From Anopheles merus (lineage: Eukaryota > Arthropoda > Insecta > Diptera > Culicidae): DNA of 64,000 nt. The stretch spans positions 27,600,156-27,664,155 of the forward strand of contig NC_054085.1 of NCBI RefSeq assembly GCF_017562075.2. The letters are read 5' to 3'. The notes under the pieces were generated by a model. It saw only the letters and a list, made by a program, of their open reading frames with translations. It was not told the origin of the DNA and did not search any database. Below, piece after piece: positions 1 through 11,150 of this stretch (position 1 is its first letter; each line of letters opens with the position of its first letter). A program made the translations under genes and the position numbers.

Positions 1-660
1 AGTTTTTGTGTGGGGATGCGGCTTACCCAGGTGCGAAGGGGGTGAAGCTGGAGTCTTTTGCTCAATTTACCCGGTCAATTTGGGAGGGGGGGACGGGGGC
101 AGTAAGCTGGAAGTAGTGGGGTGCCGGGTGGCTCAGCTGATGCTCACCGGTCGAATGGATGGCACTGGGTTGGCCCGGCCGCCGGCTCACTCTCCCACTA
201 GGCACACGGTGCCAAAGAGGTAGGTGGTGGTGAAGTCGATGGTGGTGGAAAATCATACGATGTCGTTCAGCGCACTAGAAGTGAAAGAAGAAAAACGGTG
301 AGAAGAGAGGGAACTGTGTCGAAAGAGGGAGCGGGGATAGAGGTTAGGCAAAGAAAACGAATCAACCTCCCTGCTACCTCTGTTTCTCCTGCGCGATGGC
401 CTTTTCTGATGGGGCAATTGGGAAGCGGGGAGGGCTGGAGTACGCACAGGGTGCTTTGACTACGATGGTGCTCAACCACCACTGTGCTGTGGGTTGCCTT
501 ACTACCACTTTTCTGCTCGCTGTTGCTAGGCGGACGGCGGTGAAAAGCATGATGAAAAACAGCTGATGTGCCCGAGCGAGGGCCTTTGTGTGTTGGTGCA
601 TGGACGAGGAAAGGAAGGGTGAGGAAGCGCAGTAATGTGGAACAGTTCTGTCGGATTTTT
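1..660. other. GC-intermediate non-coding block
   Basis: Sequence is G-rich on the plus strand in its first 250 bases, with several GGT/GGTGG runs, then A/G-rich. Short frames are open on both strands and none resembles a known protein. A donor-like AAGAG followed by GTAGGT occurs near 218-224 with no convincing partner acceptor. I see no supportable gene. Confidence 0.5.
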
Positions 661-1900
661 AGCTAGCTTTATACTGCAAAGCTTAGTGAAGTAGATGAAA
701 TGGAATATTTGTATTTTTAATTACTCAAAAAAATGGAGTAAAATGTTTTTCGTAAAATTTTAGAAAATAGATAAAAAAAACAAACGAACCTTTGCGACAA
801 TTATGAAACAAAAGAATCAATACAATAAGAATAAAATAAAGTAACAACATACAATATTGCATTAAAATACTTGGAATTGTTTATGTCTGCTTGAAAAAGT
901 TTAAAAACCCTGTTGTTATTTAGTTTTTTTATGCATTTTTTGTTTTTTCTAATTGATTTTTTAACTTTGTAGACAGAGAAGTGTTTATTTAAAAATATTA
1001 TTTTATTATCTGTTTCATTATTAACTTTCGATATATTCTCATTTTTGGTAATGTGTCAGTTTTATCACTTTTTGTTTATGATCTGTTATGTTACATTTGT
1101 TTTCTACTCAAAAGTTCTCAAACATCAATAGTTTTAAACTTATACTTACTAAACGAGCTATTTTTTGTCATTTTTATATTCTTTAAATTTTTCTTTTATT
1201 CCAATTTAATTCTAATTGAATACTATTCTGCCAATTAGTTGTGTTTAGGTTTGTGTAGTTTTTTCATGTTGGCACACCATCTCTTAAAACTTCTTTTCAT
1301 CGCTTAAAACTCGTAAAACTCCACTAAACGATTGTTAGTTTTTTTTTCTGTTTGTCTTTCATTTTATATACTTTTGATTTCTTTCAGAGTATTTGCTGCC
1401 ATTTTATGTTTGATTACGTATTTTCATTCTTTTGTATGCAGCGATAGATTTAATTCTTTTGACTAATTGTAAATTTCGAAGTTTATTTTTCATTTTGTTG
1501 CTTTTATGACATTTATTTCATAGCTAATATATTCATATTTGCTTATCAATACGATCCATTCGAAACGTTCCTTTTGTACCAAAATATTTATCGTAATTGC
1601 ATGGGTCTATTTTACTTCTCATACCAATTACCTAATCGATTCCTTACATTGTTTTCCCTTCACACTCACGCTTTCCCTTCACGCTTGTTAAGTTTCTAGA
1701 AAAAAAAAAGTGGAAATGATGTTTTCATTACGACTAGTCTTACATTATTGATATGTCACCAAAAACAAGAAAATTACTGACAATTGCGATACTTAAATTT
1801 AACCGCTGGCTTTCCCTGTGCTACACATTTTTGACTTGTGACTTGTAAAGCCCAACCATTCGCACTACCTACAACAATCTTATCAATCATGCATCGTCAG
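661..1900. other. AT-rich, T-skewed block
   Basis: About 1.2 kb of low-complexity AT-rich DNA in which T clearly exceeds A on the plus strand, notably 880-1700. There are many stops in all frames, and no terminal repeats or gene signals that I can see. Confidence 0.6.
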
Positions 1901-2275
1901 TGTCATTGAGTTCTTTGACACAATAAACCGAGCACAAGAGGCATCAGGTGCAGTTGTCAGAACGAATTTTATAAGGCAATTTTATTGCATTACACTGATT
2001 GCAATACTTGTTCGTCCGTGCGGCAAGAGTGGCAGAAAGGTTGGATTTTTTTTATATGATGCAATTGTCGGAATCGGTAAAAATTGCACATATCTGTCAC
2101 TCTGCCCGTCCAGCGCGGGATGCATTGATGCACAGCCCCGAGTCGCACACACACACCGAAGGCATATGTGGAGAAGCGACACACTGGTAGAGAAACAATC
2201 GATGCTAAATTATTCACACCCACCGTACTGCCGTACCGTACCACCAGCAAGCAGACAGGGGTGCCACCAACCACA

Positions 2276-2293
2276 CTGCTGCTGCTGCTGCTG
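2276..2293 (+). repeat. (CTG)6 microsatellite
   Basis: Six uninterrupted CTG units. Short trinucleotide runs like this are common in mosquito non-coding DNA. On the minus strand they read as Ser or Gln/Ala runs and should not be taken as coding evidence. Confidence 0.9.
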
Positions 2294-2430
2294 GCCACGA
2301 TCGATATCTCGCGCATACGGTTTGTGCATACGAAAGACTTGACGAGCCTCCACCGAGGTGGCGTGCGTTTGCACTTGGCGGGGAGGGTGTGGGAGAGGTA
2401 GTTTTGGCCTACAAAATGAAACTTTACCAT

Positions 2431-2456
2431 AGCAGCAGCAGCAGCAGCAGCAGCAG
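2431..2456 (+). repeat. (AGC)n microsatellite
   Basis: About 8.7 AGC units, followed by AAGC. It produces a run of eight alanines in a minus-strand frame, so that frame's length is partly a repeat artefact. Confidence 0.9.
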
Positions 2457-2734
2457 AAGCTGCATAGGCAAGCGAACGTCCCCAACCGGTGCGGTACAAA
2501 ATAAAATCAAATGGTACGATTGACGAATAAAATCAAATGGCGAACACAGGAGAGCATGCAGCAACAACAACAACAAAAAAAAGCCAAAGCGCCTCCGATT
2601 GTGTGACCCCCTGCTAGTGCGTGTTTTTTTTTGTTTTCTTTACTTCTTTTCGTTGTTGGTCCGTTCAAGATGTCCTCCTTTCGGTTTTGAAAATCTCCCA
2701 TAGAAGATGCATGGCGGGGAGCGGTGCCAGGGCC

Positions 2735-2747
2735 GGGGGGGGGGGGG
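2735..2747 (+). repeat. Poly-G run of 13
   Basis: Thirteen consecutive G after GGCC, within a GC-rich stretch. It is a likely site of length polymorphism and of sequencing error. Confidence 0.9.
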
Positions 2748-2946
2748 AAGGGTAGCCCCCAATCTTGGGCTCCGGCTCGCGTTGTCAAAAGTGTCGTCAG
2801 CCTATCACTTTTATGTCATGTTCAAGTGAGCCCCACTTGGTGCGCCGGCCCCGGCTTTTAATGGGCCGAATGTGCTGGCTGCGGTTTTCATCCCCCGAGC
2901 ATCGTCTGGCAGCGAGCAAAGGCAGAAAACAGAAGAGATTGGAGCG

Positions 2947-2949
<3 letters not shown>

Positions 2950-3000
<51 letters not shown>

Positions 3001-3001
3001 G
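2950..3001 (+). repeat. (GA)n microsatellite
   Basis: About 20 GA units interrupted once by C near 2991. Known biology: GAGAG tracts are bound by GAGA factor in Diptera. Whether this one is functional cannot be judged from sequence alone. Confidence 0.9.
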
Positions 3002-3620
3002 GCTGTCATCGCGGGTCATCGACACCGGCAGCCCTGGCCGGCAACCGGTGTGCACGGTGGCCTCGGGCCACATCTCGTCGTGCCGGGGCCTCTGAGCGCG
3101 AACGCCTCTGGTAGCCTCTGGCCTTTTCTGGTACAGGCAGCCGTGGCGCTCTGCGCTCAGCCTAGGGTAAGAGAGCGATTTAAATAAAGTTTAGGAAAAA
3201 GTGCGACCGTTACGACACGCAGCACACAGCAGCTTGGTTGGCTGTTTTCGTATAGATAAAGCGAACCGAGCCGCATACAATGTATCGGAACGGTGGATAG
3301 ATAAAGCGAAGGGCCTACGTGGGCAACGCCGGTTGCTGATGCGTTTTTGGGACGGCTGAAGCTTTGATTTGAAGCTGCCCAAGTGCTTTTGTGCTTACAT
3401 GGCAACCGCTGTCGTTGTAATAAGGTAAGACAGTAGTGGGGACAGTAGAGCTGAGGAGCAGTTGAATGTAGCGATATGTAGAACCGTGTTTGCGCTGGTG
3501 GTACTAGCTCATCGATTGCCTTTTGTAATTGGTTCTTTATGGTCGTCGTTTGATTGACAATTTTGGAGGGTGACAAGCACAGCTCACAGTTAAAATAAGG
3601 TAACATTTAGGTGAACGATC

Positions 3621-5130
3621 GTGTGCGATGTATATTTGAAGTCTTTTATTGGTAAGCATAGACGATCTAGCGTAATTAATTGGTTGGTTCTTAAGACTAA
3701 GGCTGACTTTTTAGCTGGGAAGGATAACTGCGCACTGCTTTTCAATAAAATGACCTATAAATAAATCTTTTTGGTTATGCTGTTGACCTCATCATAACTC
3801 TTCACAACTCATAAGAGACTTCAGCAGTTACTTCATGCTAGCAATTACAACAGAGTTGCTTAATGTTTCAATACGTTTTCTGAATAATTGTTATTTTGTT
3901 GTACAAGCAACAGAACAATGTAAATTTTTCTCTTAAAATATTCAGCCACTATTCCAAACTCGATCGAATTCGGGAACGAACGTAGCGATTGTCAAAATGA
4001 TGTTATATGGTGTTTTCATTGGGTGATTTTTAAACATTTTGTTTTTCATGTTATTTTGACCGGGATACTGATGAAATAAATTAAAGCAACTGTTGAATTT
4101 AGGCAACGGCAACCATATTTCCTCTTCAATCGAGTGTGGGAAAGTGACTGATTATGTTCTAAATTATAAATCAATCTATTACAGGGTCTTCCACGGGTTC
4201 TCATAGTTGTGGGACACTTCTTTGACTTTTTCCTATTGGAAGCGAACTTCATATGATGGCAACTAGACTCTTTGGCACCCTTTAAGGACGGACTTCTTGT
4301 ATATTCTTATTGGATTTGTGTCACAAAGGTGCTGTAGAGTCCAATTCCGATTACATTTAGTTCATTTCGCATAAGAAGGAGTCAATAAAGTGTGCCGCAG
4401 CTATGTGAAATCTTGCAGAACCCTGTATATTCATTCATTCTTTTTGTTCTATAATAAAAAAGATAATCATACTAATGTAGGAATTAATTTATTATATGAT
4501 AATTAATTGATATAAACCACTTTATTCTTTAAAGCATTTTATATACTGTATAACTAGTAGATTTGCATCGATTAATTTACAGTAGTGAAATCAAATAAGT
4601 TTTATAACTTGACAAAATTTCGTTTGAGTCAAAGAATGAAAACGTTGTTTAAAAAATGCAGATACAAGTGCACAGTATTCACAATGGTTACACAAACAAT
4701 ATTTAATTAAGTTTACCCCATTTCAGGCCAAATTAGAAAAAAACAAAAATGAAAATTATTTATGTGACCACAGAACATGGTGTAATGTAACTTCATGAGA
4801 AGCGACAGTAACATGAAAACAAGTTTTTTTAAGTACAGCTAATAATGAGTTCATTGTACATGAAAATAGGTTCATATTTTATTTGCAATACATGACTGTT
4901 TATTGAACTAATTTTTGGACCTAGTACACAATTTGTTTTGGTCAAAATGGATGATGGATTTATTTCTTAAAAAATCAATTCCTTTGGCTCACACACATTC
5001 TTTTTGCATTCATAAACTTTAATTACTCATATAATGTGTCTAGAATAATGTATCACTGAGAAAGCTTCTGAAATGTTTTGTAAATTCTACTATAAAGTGT
5101 CGTTACTAAGATAAAATGGCAATGTCAACC
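3621..5130. other. AT-rich block hosting a MITE
   Basis: AT-rich sequence with no open frame worth noting. The only structured feature I find is the inverted-repeat element at 4182-4425. The rest consists of homopolymer runs and dispersed AT words. Confidence 0.6.
4182..4425. mobile_element. MITE with long TIRs and TA target site
   Basis: The element starts CAGGGT and ends ACCCTG, and is flanked on each side by TA (4180-4181 and 4426-4427). Including the TA, the first 67 bases aligned without gaps to the reverse complement of the last 67 (4361-4427) agree at about 48 positions by my hand count, so long diverged terminal inverted repeats are clear. At 244 bp there is no room for a transposase, and none is seen. 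Family knowledge: a TA duplication with CAGGG-type ends fits a non-autonomous Tc1/mariner-type element, but the superfamily is inferred from this alone. The divergence between arms suggests an old insertion. Confidence 0.85.
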
Positions 5131-6240
5131 CATTCCTCCATTACCTGCGTGCTAATGACTGGCTTTGACCGAGCAAGAGAGTACTGAGGGTACCGAGCAG
5201 TAAGCTTCCTCACCATCCTCATCATCATCATCTTCATCAGCATCAGCTGGGATTGTTGGGGCTTCGAAAGCGCACGGGACAGCGACGAGTTTCACGAGCG
5301 ACACAGTGAGACAACGAGCCCGCAATTGCATCACCATATCCGGGACACTTTCTACACGCGAGACCTTCTTCTTCAGCAACACACACACACCCTCCCTATT
5401 CAATGGGAGGGTGGCGAGCTTGCCTACCCGTCTTCTAGCTGCGTCCCCGTCCCCATCACAGGCCGACACAATCAGCTGACCTCTCTCGCTCTCCAGAGAG
5501 AAGCTTTGCTGGAGGGAAAGGGACCAGCACGCAGACAATCGCTGCTTGGTAACAATGTGTACCGAAACGCCGTGTGCTGCATGTGCCGTGTGGCGGAGAT
5601 TCATCTGCATCTCCTACCCCTTTCCCCGACCCACCCTTCCACGGCCAGTGGTCATCATGCATCGCACCATCCATCGGAATCAATTATTCAACGCTCAGCT
5701 GTAATTTAGCGAAAAGTGTACGAACATGAAGATTTGTGTACGGTACAAAACTCCCTCCCCCTATCGCTCTCGCACACCACCACCCATACGCACATGCGAC
5801 GATGGGGGGGATGAGAATACAGACACACGCACACGTCTACCCTTACCCCCGGCTGGAACCGGCCGGCTTTCGTGTTTCGTGGTGGGAGTGCGCTGCGCGA
5901 TGTAGGAGGCAACCTGGGCCTTGCTTCATCCCCGTAACGGTGGCCGGTGGTTGGGTGCGCTGGTAGCGCGAACGAAACTGAAACCGTCCGACCGGCGGAA
6001 TCTCTCCCCCTGCTTCACCTACCCTCACCAGAAGCAGTCAGACGCCCTCGGAGCGGTCACGGGGGAAATCGAGGCCATTGAACCATGGCAAAAAAGAGAG
6101 AAAAGTGTTTTTTTTTTTTGGTGTTGCTATGTACTTCTCACTGTACACTGCACGTACTTGCTGGCCCAAAAGCTGCCCTTCAGTTGCCCTTACCGTTGCA
6201 GTGCGGCGAGAATGGATGGTATTTTGCACTGGGTTTAAAA
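5131..6240. other. GC-richer non-coding block
   Basis: Contains an (AC)n run at about 5371-5391 and CT/GA-rich stretches. A minus-strand frame of 152 codons (5152-5610) includes an acidic Asp/Glu run encoded by a TCATCATCATC-like stretch and matches no family I know. An overlapping plus-strand frame is equally open, which argues against coding. Confidence 0.45.
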
Positions 6241-7170
6241 GTTTTACAATCCAAGTAAGTTACTTTGGTGGTCCGATGGTTTCAATTACTAATTATTTGG
6301 ATGTAAAACCATAATTTAGTATAACCTGAAAGGCTTAAAAACCAGATAATTTAAATTGTTGGCTTAAAGGGATCATAGGATCTCATACAGTTGGTATACA
6401 TACTTCAATCATTGATCATGTGATAAATACATGATTTGTTTGTAAAATGACGGATTATTACAGAAGGTGTTCAGTAAAAAAAACTATTTGTAATAAAACA
6501 CGAAATGACACGAATTTTAAGACTGATTATTTGATTACAGTGTCATAAAAATCCAAGATAGGATCAAACCGTTACTTGAAGTTACGTTCAGTATAACGTA
6601 GTTTGCAACATATCAAAACACCAAAGCATCAAACATTAAAGATGAGTTTGATCTACTAAACATAAAAAAATACAATAAAGAACAAGAGTCAAAAGTCAAA
6701 AATAAGAATAAGTTTTGTTCTGATACTGATTGTAAATGATAAAAAATACGATTAAATCAAGTTAGAAATAATGCAGTTGGAAATAGTTTTTAAAATACAA
6801 ATGGAAACATTAGCACAGTTTTGCTGTTAAGCTTGAAAACAATTCAACAATTTCATGGCTATTAGTTAACACTAAAATAGCAACAGCTTTCGATAAACCA
6901 ATTCTTATCATTCTCTTTTTTCTCTTACACAAAAATAAAGAAAATACAATAATTAGTAAGTAAGAAAAGTAAACAAACGTTTGCAAAAAGATCATATGAC
7001 ATAAATTCAACACCAAGAAGTTAAACATTAAAACAAACACCCTTTGAACTATCATTTAAAGTGTCTAGTAGTTCGTAAAATAATCATATGCTGCGTACAC
7101 TCATCAACCTTGCTTGGCGAAAAGTTTTGACAACCATTATTATATGAAAGCAAAAGTAAGATGATTAAAG
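6241..7170. other. AT-rich, A-skewed block
   Basis: A exceeds T on the plus strand, strongest around 6480-7060, which is opposite in sign to the T-skewed blocks elsewhere. No inverted repeats, target duplications or gene signals were found. Confidence 0.55.
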
Positions 7171-8240
7171 TGTAGCTTGGTTTTCTCTTCCTTCCCTGCA
7201 AAGCAATATTCGATTCCGCGCCCAATTCCACCCCACAGTCTGCTCGCCAGCGCCAGGCCTCAAAATGAAGTGCAAAAGTTCAGCCAAATCATCATCTTCA
7301 TCAGCACCATCCGGACAGTTTTTTTTTTTGCTTCTCCCCATTCCATTTTAACATGGTGTTGTTTGTGCTGATATTTTCCACCCTTCTCTTCGTTTTGAAA
7401 CTTCCTATCGATTCCGAAATGACCCAGGAGTGCGCAGAGCGAACGAAATGGAAACACCATTTCCTCCAAACGACTTACGAAACATGAACACTAAACAACT
7501 AAGAGCTAGAAAAAAAAAAGAAAAATCAGCTGAGCTGACCTCTACAAAAAAGGAACATGGAAAATGAACGTCTCACAAAAAAAAAAAGAGTGCTGCCGCA
7601 AAAGCCCCATCGAAATCGAACGAAACCCAGGAATAGACAAGCTTATCCTGCCACACGCGGAAGCTTTGCCCGTTTTTTTTTTCGTGTGTTGCTCCCGTAG
7701 CTTTCCTGTTCTCTTTTTGCCGCTAGAAGCTTTTGGTCAATTTCATTTTCCAATCTTTACCGTTCCGTACCCGAGCACGCACTATTTCGGTGGGTAGTAG
7801 CGGGGTAGTTTCGTATGGGGTATCTTTTTTTGTTTGTCAAACCGAAGAATTGGCGACTGGATCGGCGAGCTGCTACTGCCGTAGTACAGCACGACAGACT
7901 TCCACGCGCGCCACATCATCCGGCTTGATTGCGAATAGTGATTGATTGACTTTGAAAAGCAACAAAAAATACACACACAGACAGCTGACCAACTTTTGCT
8001 AACGTTTCTTGCTTTTTATGTTGGAGCAACGGCCAACCAACCCGCCTATACAACCGGGGCAAACGCTGAGCGAACCGGGAGAAGGAAATTGGGCTCCATC
8101 TCAATGGCCAGACGCAAAAATCGGAGCGGAATGGCTTAAAACCGGCCGGCATAGGGGGCTTTATTCTAAGCGAGTCCGGCGGAAGGGAAGAAGCTTTGCT
8201 GAAGCTAATGCGAGCTAAATGATGAAGCGAACCGAGGAAC
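7171..8240. other. Mixed block with homopolymers
   Basis: Intermediate GC, many A or T runs of 8-11 bases, and short overlapping frames on both strands. There is no convincing gene or repeat beyond homopolymers. Confidence 0.45.
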
Positions 8241-9500
8241 AAAAGTTAAACAAAACCCGACTGATCATAAGAGCATTAGCGTTCGTGGTACGGTGGAGGT
8301 TTTTTTTCATTTTCTATCTGATTTCGTCTGTCAGAATGAAACGGTTTAACCATGCATGGGTGGTAGATGGATGTCGAAGCATAGATAAATATAGCATATT
8401 TTTCGTTCCTCCAAACTTTTGGAGCTTTAGCGCGTCGTTTAAGGTTTTATTCTTTATTTGATGTCTGATTTCTAAGAATCGGAAAGAATATCCAACTGTC
8501 CACAGCAAATGACTTTACAACCTTTTTCCCACGCGCATCAATGTATTGTTTCTCCCCAAACTTATAGTGTGAGGCACATTTATTTCATTGTTTTAGGAGG
8601 GTAGCTACGACCAAGAAACTACTTTTCTTCTTATTTGACGCAACAACCTTAGTCGATCAAGGCCCTGTACCTTAGTATCAGATACTAATTTCATTACTCA
8701 TGGTAGGTATTATCCAGTGTACTCCATATCGGGGGCCTACTGTCCGTAAGAGGCTTGAACGCATGACGCGCGTTTTGTTAAGTCGCACGAGTTGACGACT
8801 GTACCACGAGTCGTGCGGCTTGAGGACCGTAATATAACAGTAAACATGATCCATGAAGTCTCCATCTCTTTCAATGTCCTCGATTTGCTCCCAATCATTT
8901 TACAATTTCTTCCCATTTTGTGTATCAATCGATAACTGATAAATGTTGTAGCAATTGGTGCGTCTGCCGTTAAGTGAACTATGCTTCCTCTAGTACATTG
9001 TTTGCTAAATTGTCTGTAGGTTATGCAACAGTTTTTAATTTCAAGTTTTAATCGCTTCCCATCGTTGCGTGCAATCGTTATGTGATTATAGCCTTAAAAG
9101 CAATAAATTTCTTCAAAAGCACAATTATCATAACAGTCGGAAAAGCTTCCTCGCGATCGTTCGGCACGTTTATGTTAAACTAGCAATAAAACATATAATT
9201 AAAATCAAAATCAGAAACTATCTTCCCTCGCCCCTCCAAGACAAACAAAAAAGACCATCAAAGCTATTCGGCTTGAAAAGATCGCCTAGTTATTGCTGAT
9301 TATGACCCAATCTGTTCATTAAACAGCGCGCATAAACAAGAAACCCCAGCCCAGTAGCATTAAACATGCGTCCAGATCTGTTATCTTGGCGTGGTTTAAA
9401 ATGTCGCACTATTCCCTAGCTCCCCGCTGATGAACCTCCGCCGGGGCTAATAAAACTAAACAAAACCAACAACCACAAAAAAAAAACAATTACCGAGAAA
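8241..9500. other. AT-rich block carrying SINE copy 1
   Basis: AT-rich sequence around the SINE at 8626-8822. Nothing else in it is supportable, except that the far end (9416-9500) overlaps the terminal part of a possible minus-strand exon series. Confidence 0.5.
8626..8822 (-). mobile_element. tRNA-derived SINE, copy 1 (divergent, subfamily B)
   Basis: Read on the minus strand, this copy starts with a tRNA-like head. It shares the GTCGTCAACTCG segment after the A box and the ATG-rich stretch before a degenerate B box (GTTCAAGCC, 8752-8760). It ends in an A/G-rich tail whose complement is CTTCTT at 8628-8633. The 3' body carries the GGTTGTTGCGTC segment matching copy 4 rather than copies 2 and 3. 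It is more diverged than copy 4, and I found no target duplication, so it is older. tRNA-derived SINEs are known in Anopheles (for example SINE200), but I cannot confirm the family name here. Confidence 0.7.
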
Positions 9501-9615
9501 GGAGGTAAAGCTCGGTGTGGACTGGGGTCGTTAAAAAAGCACCAACCTGAGCCCCGGGGCACGTGTCCAATTTGGGTTGGTTTGAATTTTTGCTCCAGCC
9601 GATACCGATCTTGCG
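9416..9615 (-). other. Possible terminal exon (minus strand)
   Basis: On the minus strand an acceptor-like TTTTGATTTACAG precedes base 9615. If one base is carried over from the segment at 10101-10161, the frame is open to a TAG at 9416-9418. The early residues (AQDRYRLEQKFKPTQ...) look protein-like. The later part includes a hydrophobic run produced by a ten-T stretch. No family is recognised. This is only as strong as the splice sites, and pseudo-exons are common in intronic DNA. Confidence 0.15.
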
Positions 9616-10100
9616 CTGTAAATCAAAATGACATTTTTTTCCACCCATTTAATTTAGCGTTCTTGCGTACGGTGACGTTGTGGTGGAAGGTGATGATTAT
9701 GATTTTCCTTGCTTTCATCCGCCACGCTGCCCCTCATCGGAATGGTACAGCAGGGCGATATTATCACCTGGGGATCGCAGGCGGGGAAACTCCCGAAAAA
9801 AAAAAACGGGAAAATGCAATATTTTGGAGCATGGCATCCCGGGGCGTTGCGTAGTTCCCAGTTGGGCAGGAAGTAAGACATCATGCTGAGACAACAGCTG
9901 GCTGGAGCGGCTATGCTACGCGCTGTGCTGGAATGAATCCCAACTTGGTGACACACACACACACGCTCTTTTTGTGAAGTCAATTTTGAATTAGGAAAAA
10001 CATAATCATATTCCACACTCGACGCCCCTCGTGGCATGCTGGGCACAGTGGGATTTCGGTTCTCCGGTGCACCGTGGTCACTCTCGCTCGGGTGGCCTAC

Positions 10101-10161
10101 CTGCTGTGCGGCGGAGAGCTGCCCCTCGGGGCACGTACACCGGGCGGCAGGGGAAGCGTAA
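10101..10161 (-). other. Possible 61-nt internal exon (minus strand)
   Basis: Minus-strand acceptor GCTTTTGTTTCAG abuts base 10161, and donor CAG/GTAGGC lies at base 10101. The segment is open in all three frames. Taken in phase 0 after the 10483-10510 segment it reads LRFPCRPVYVPRGAALRRTA plus one base. In another frame it contains CTCPEGQ, which resembles an EGF-like motif fragment, but one motif scrap is not evidence of that family. Confidence 0.2.
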
Positions 10162-10482
10162 CTGAAACAAAAGCCTGTTAATGCAATATTAATGAACGAT
10201 GATACACAATTTAGACGCTTTTTGGTCGCTAGCCGCACGGCCGATAAGGATCTTGGCATGTATATTTGGCTGCACGTACAGCGAACAATGCCCCAGTAAC
10301 GACCTCCTGAAGGGCTTGGGCGCACAGATACAAACACTCCATTGAAACAAACGTTCTGTAACCGAAATCGGACCGAATTTTATTTGTTAACTCCCTTCGC
10401 TTGGCTTCCCATCCTCCCCGGGGCTCCAAACGATGAGCTGTAAAGCGTCCAACTTGCTGGGGTGATGTAAATTATCCCTTAC

Positions 10483-10510
10483 CTTCGGATCGGATGCACG
10501 ATCTGAATTC
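10483..10510 (-). other. Possible 28-nt microexon (minus strand)
   Basis: Minus-strand acceptor ACCCTTTCAG precedes base 10510, and donor CGAAG/GTAAGG follows base 10483. The 28 bases read as one carried base plus NSDRASDPK. Both splice sites are good matches to dipteran consensus. Microexons this short exist but are also easily found by chance. Confidence 0.18.
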
Positions 10511-11150
10511 CTGAAAGGGTTTTTTTGTGTGTGTGTTGATGTTGTAACCTCGTCCACCGCATGTAACACTGTCCAGCCGAGTACCGAGCTGCTGGTACTG
10601 GTCCAATAAATTTAAGCCTCCAAAGCTGCCTCCGTCCACTCAGCCCCGCTGCACATTCGCAATACACTTTGCGGGGCGTTGGAAAACCCTTCTTCGCTCG
10701 TACCGTATCGTTAGGGTAGCCTGGAGAGAAACGTGCTCGATGCACGTTGAAAATACAACCGTTAAGAAGAAGAAGAGAAAAAAAACACGAGCAGAAGATT
10801 TACCCCTATGTTAATTGGGAAATTTATGGCTTTTCTTTTAGCCGGTTCAACACGGCCCAGAACGAAGCGAAAGGGTCACAATCGAGTCGGGGAGACGAGC
10901 GAGAACGGGGTGCACACAAAAAAAAAAAACAAGGAGAGAGAGCAGAGAAAGAAATCCATACAATTGTGGAGCTGAGCAGTGAATCATCTCGTTGAGTTGT
11001 TGAGGGTCGGTTTTTGGGGTGATTAAGTATCGGAACGCGGTGGCCATTCTGCTTCACGTGTACGATACTGGTGCATTCCTACGAGGAAACAGATGAACGG
11101 GGGTTGATCTCGGGGAGAAGAAGAGGGCAAACAGGTGGATGGTACTTGCA

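Larger units (their letters stand above)
1901..3620. other. GC-richer block with several microsatellites
   Basis: Contains (CTG)6, (AGC)n, a 13-G run and a long (GA)n, listed separately. Long frames here owe part of their openness to these repeats: poly-Ala and poly-Ser on the minus strand around 1990-2499, and Arg-Glu repeats on the plus strand around 2950-3000. One ATG-started minus-strand frame of 149 codons (3157-3606) has no recognisable domain. A 14-base direct repeat containing a GATA-type core lies at 3252-3265 and 3297-3310. Confidence 0.5.
9501..11150. other. GC-richer block with minus-strand exon-like segments
   Basis: Holds the longest open frame of the window (minus, 9654-10337). 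That frame starts without ATG and runs through a (GT)n and a poly-T stretch, so it is probably fortuitous. It also holds three splice-bounded open segments on the minus strand, listed separately. An (AC)n run lies at about 9949-9965. Confidence 0.4.

Noticed and set aside
1990..2499. 169-codon minus-strand frame with poly-Ala and poly-Ser
   Set aside because: The runs come from (AGC)n and (CTG)n microsatellites, it opens at a non-ATG codon, and the rest resembles no protein.
2765..3187. 140-codon plus-strand frame with Arg-Glu repeats
   Set aside because: The Arg-Glu run is the (GA)n microsatellite. The remainder is unremarkable, although a 30-nt exon-like segment (3137-3166) lies at its end.
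9654..10337. Longest open frame of the window (227 codons, minus strand)
   Set aside because: It lacks an ATG start, runs through a (GT)n and a poly-T tract, shows no domain, and is crossed by better splice sites. It is most likely fortuitous.
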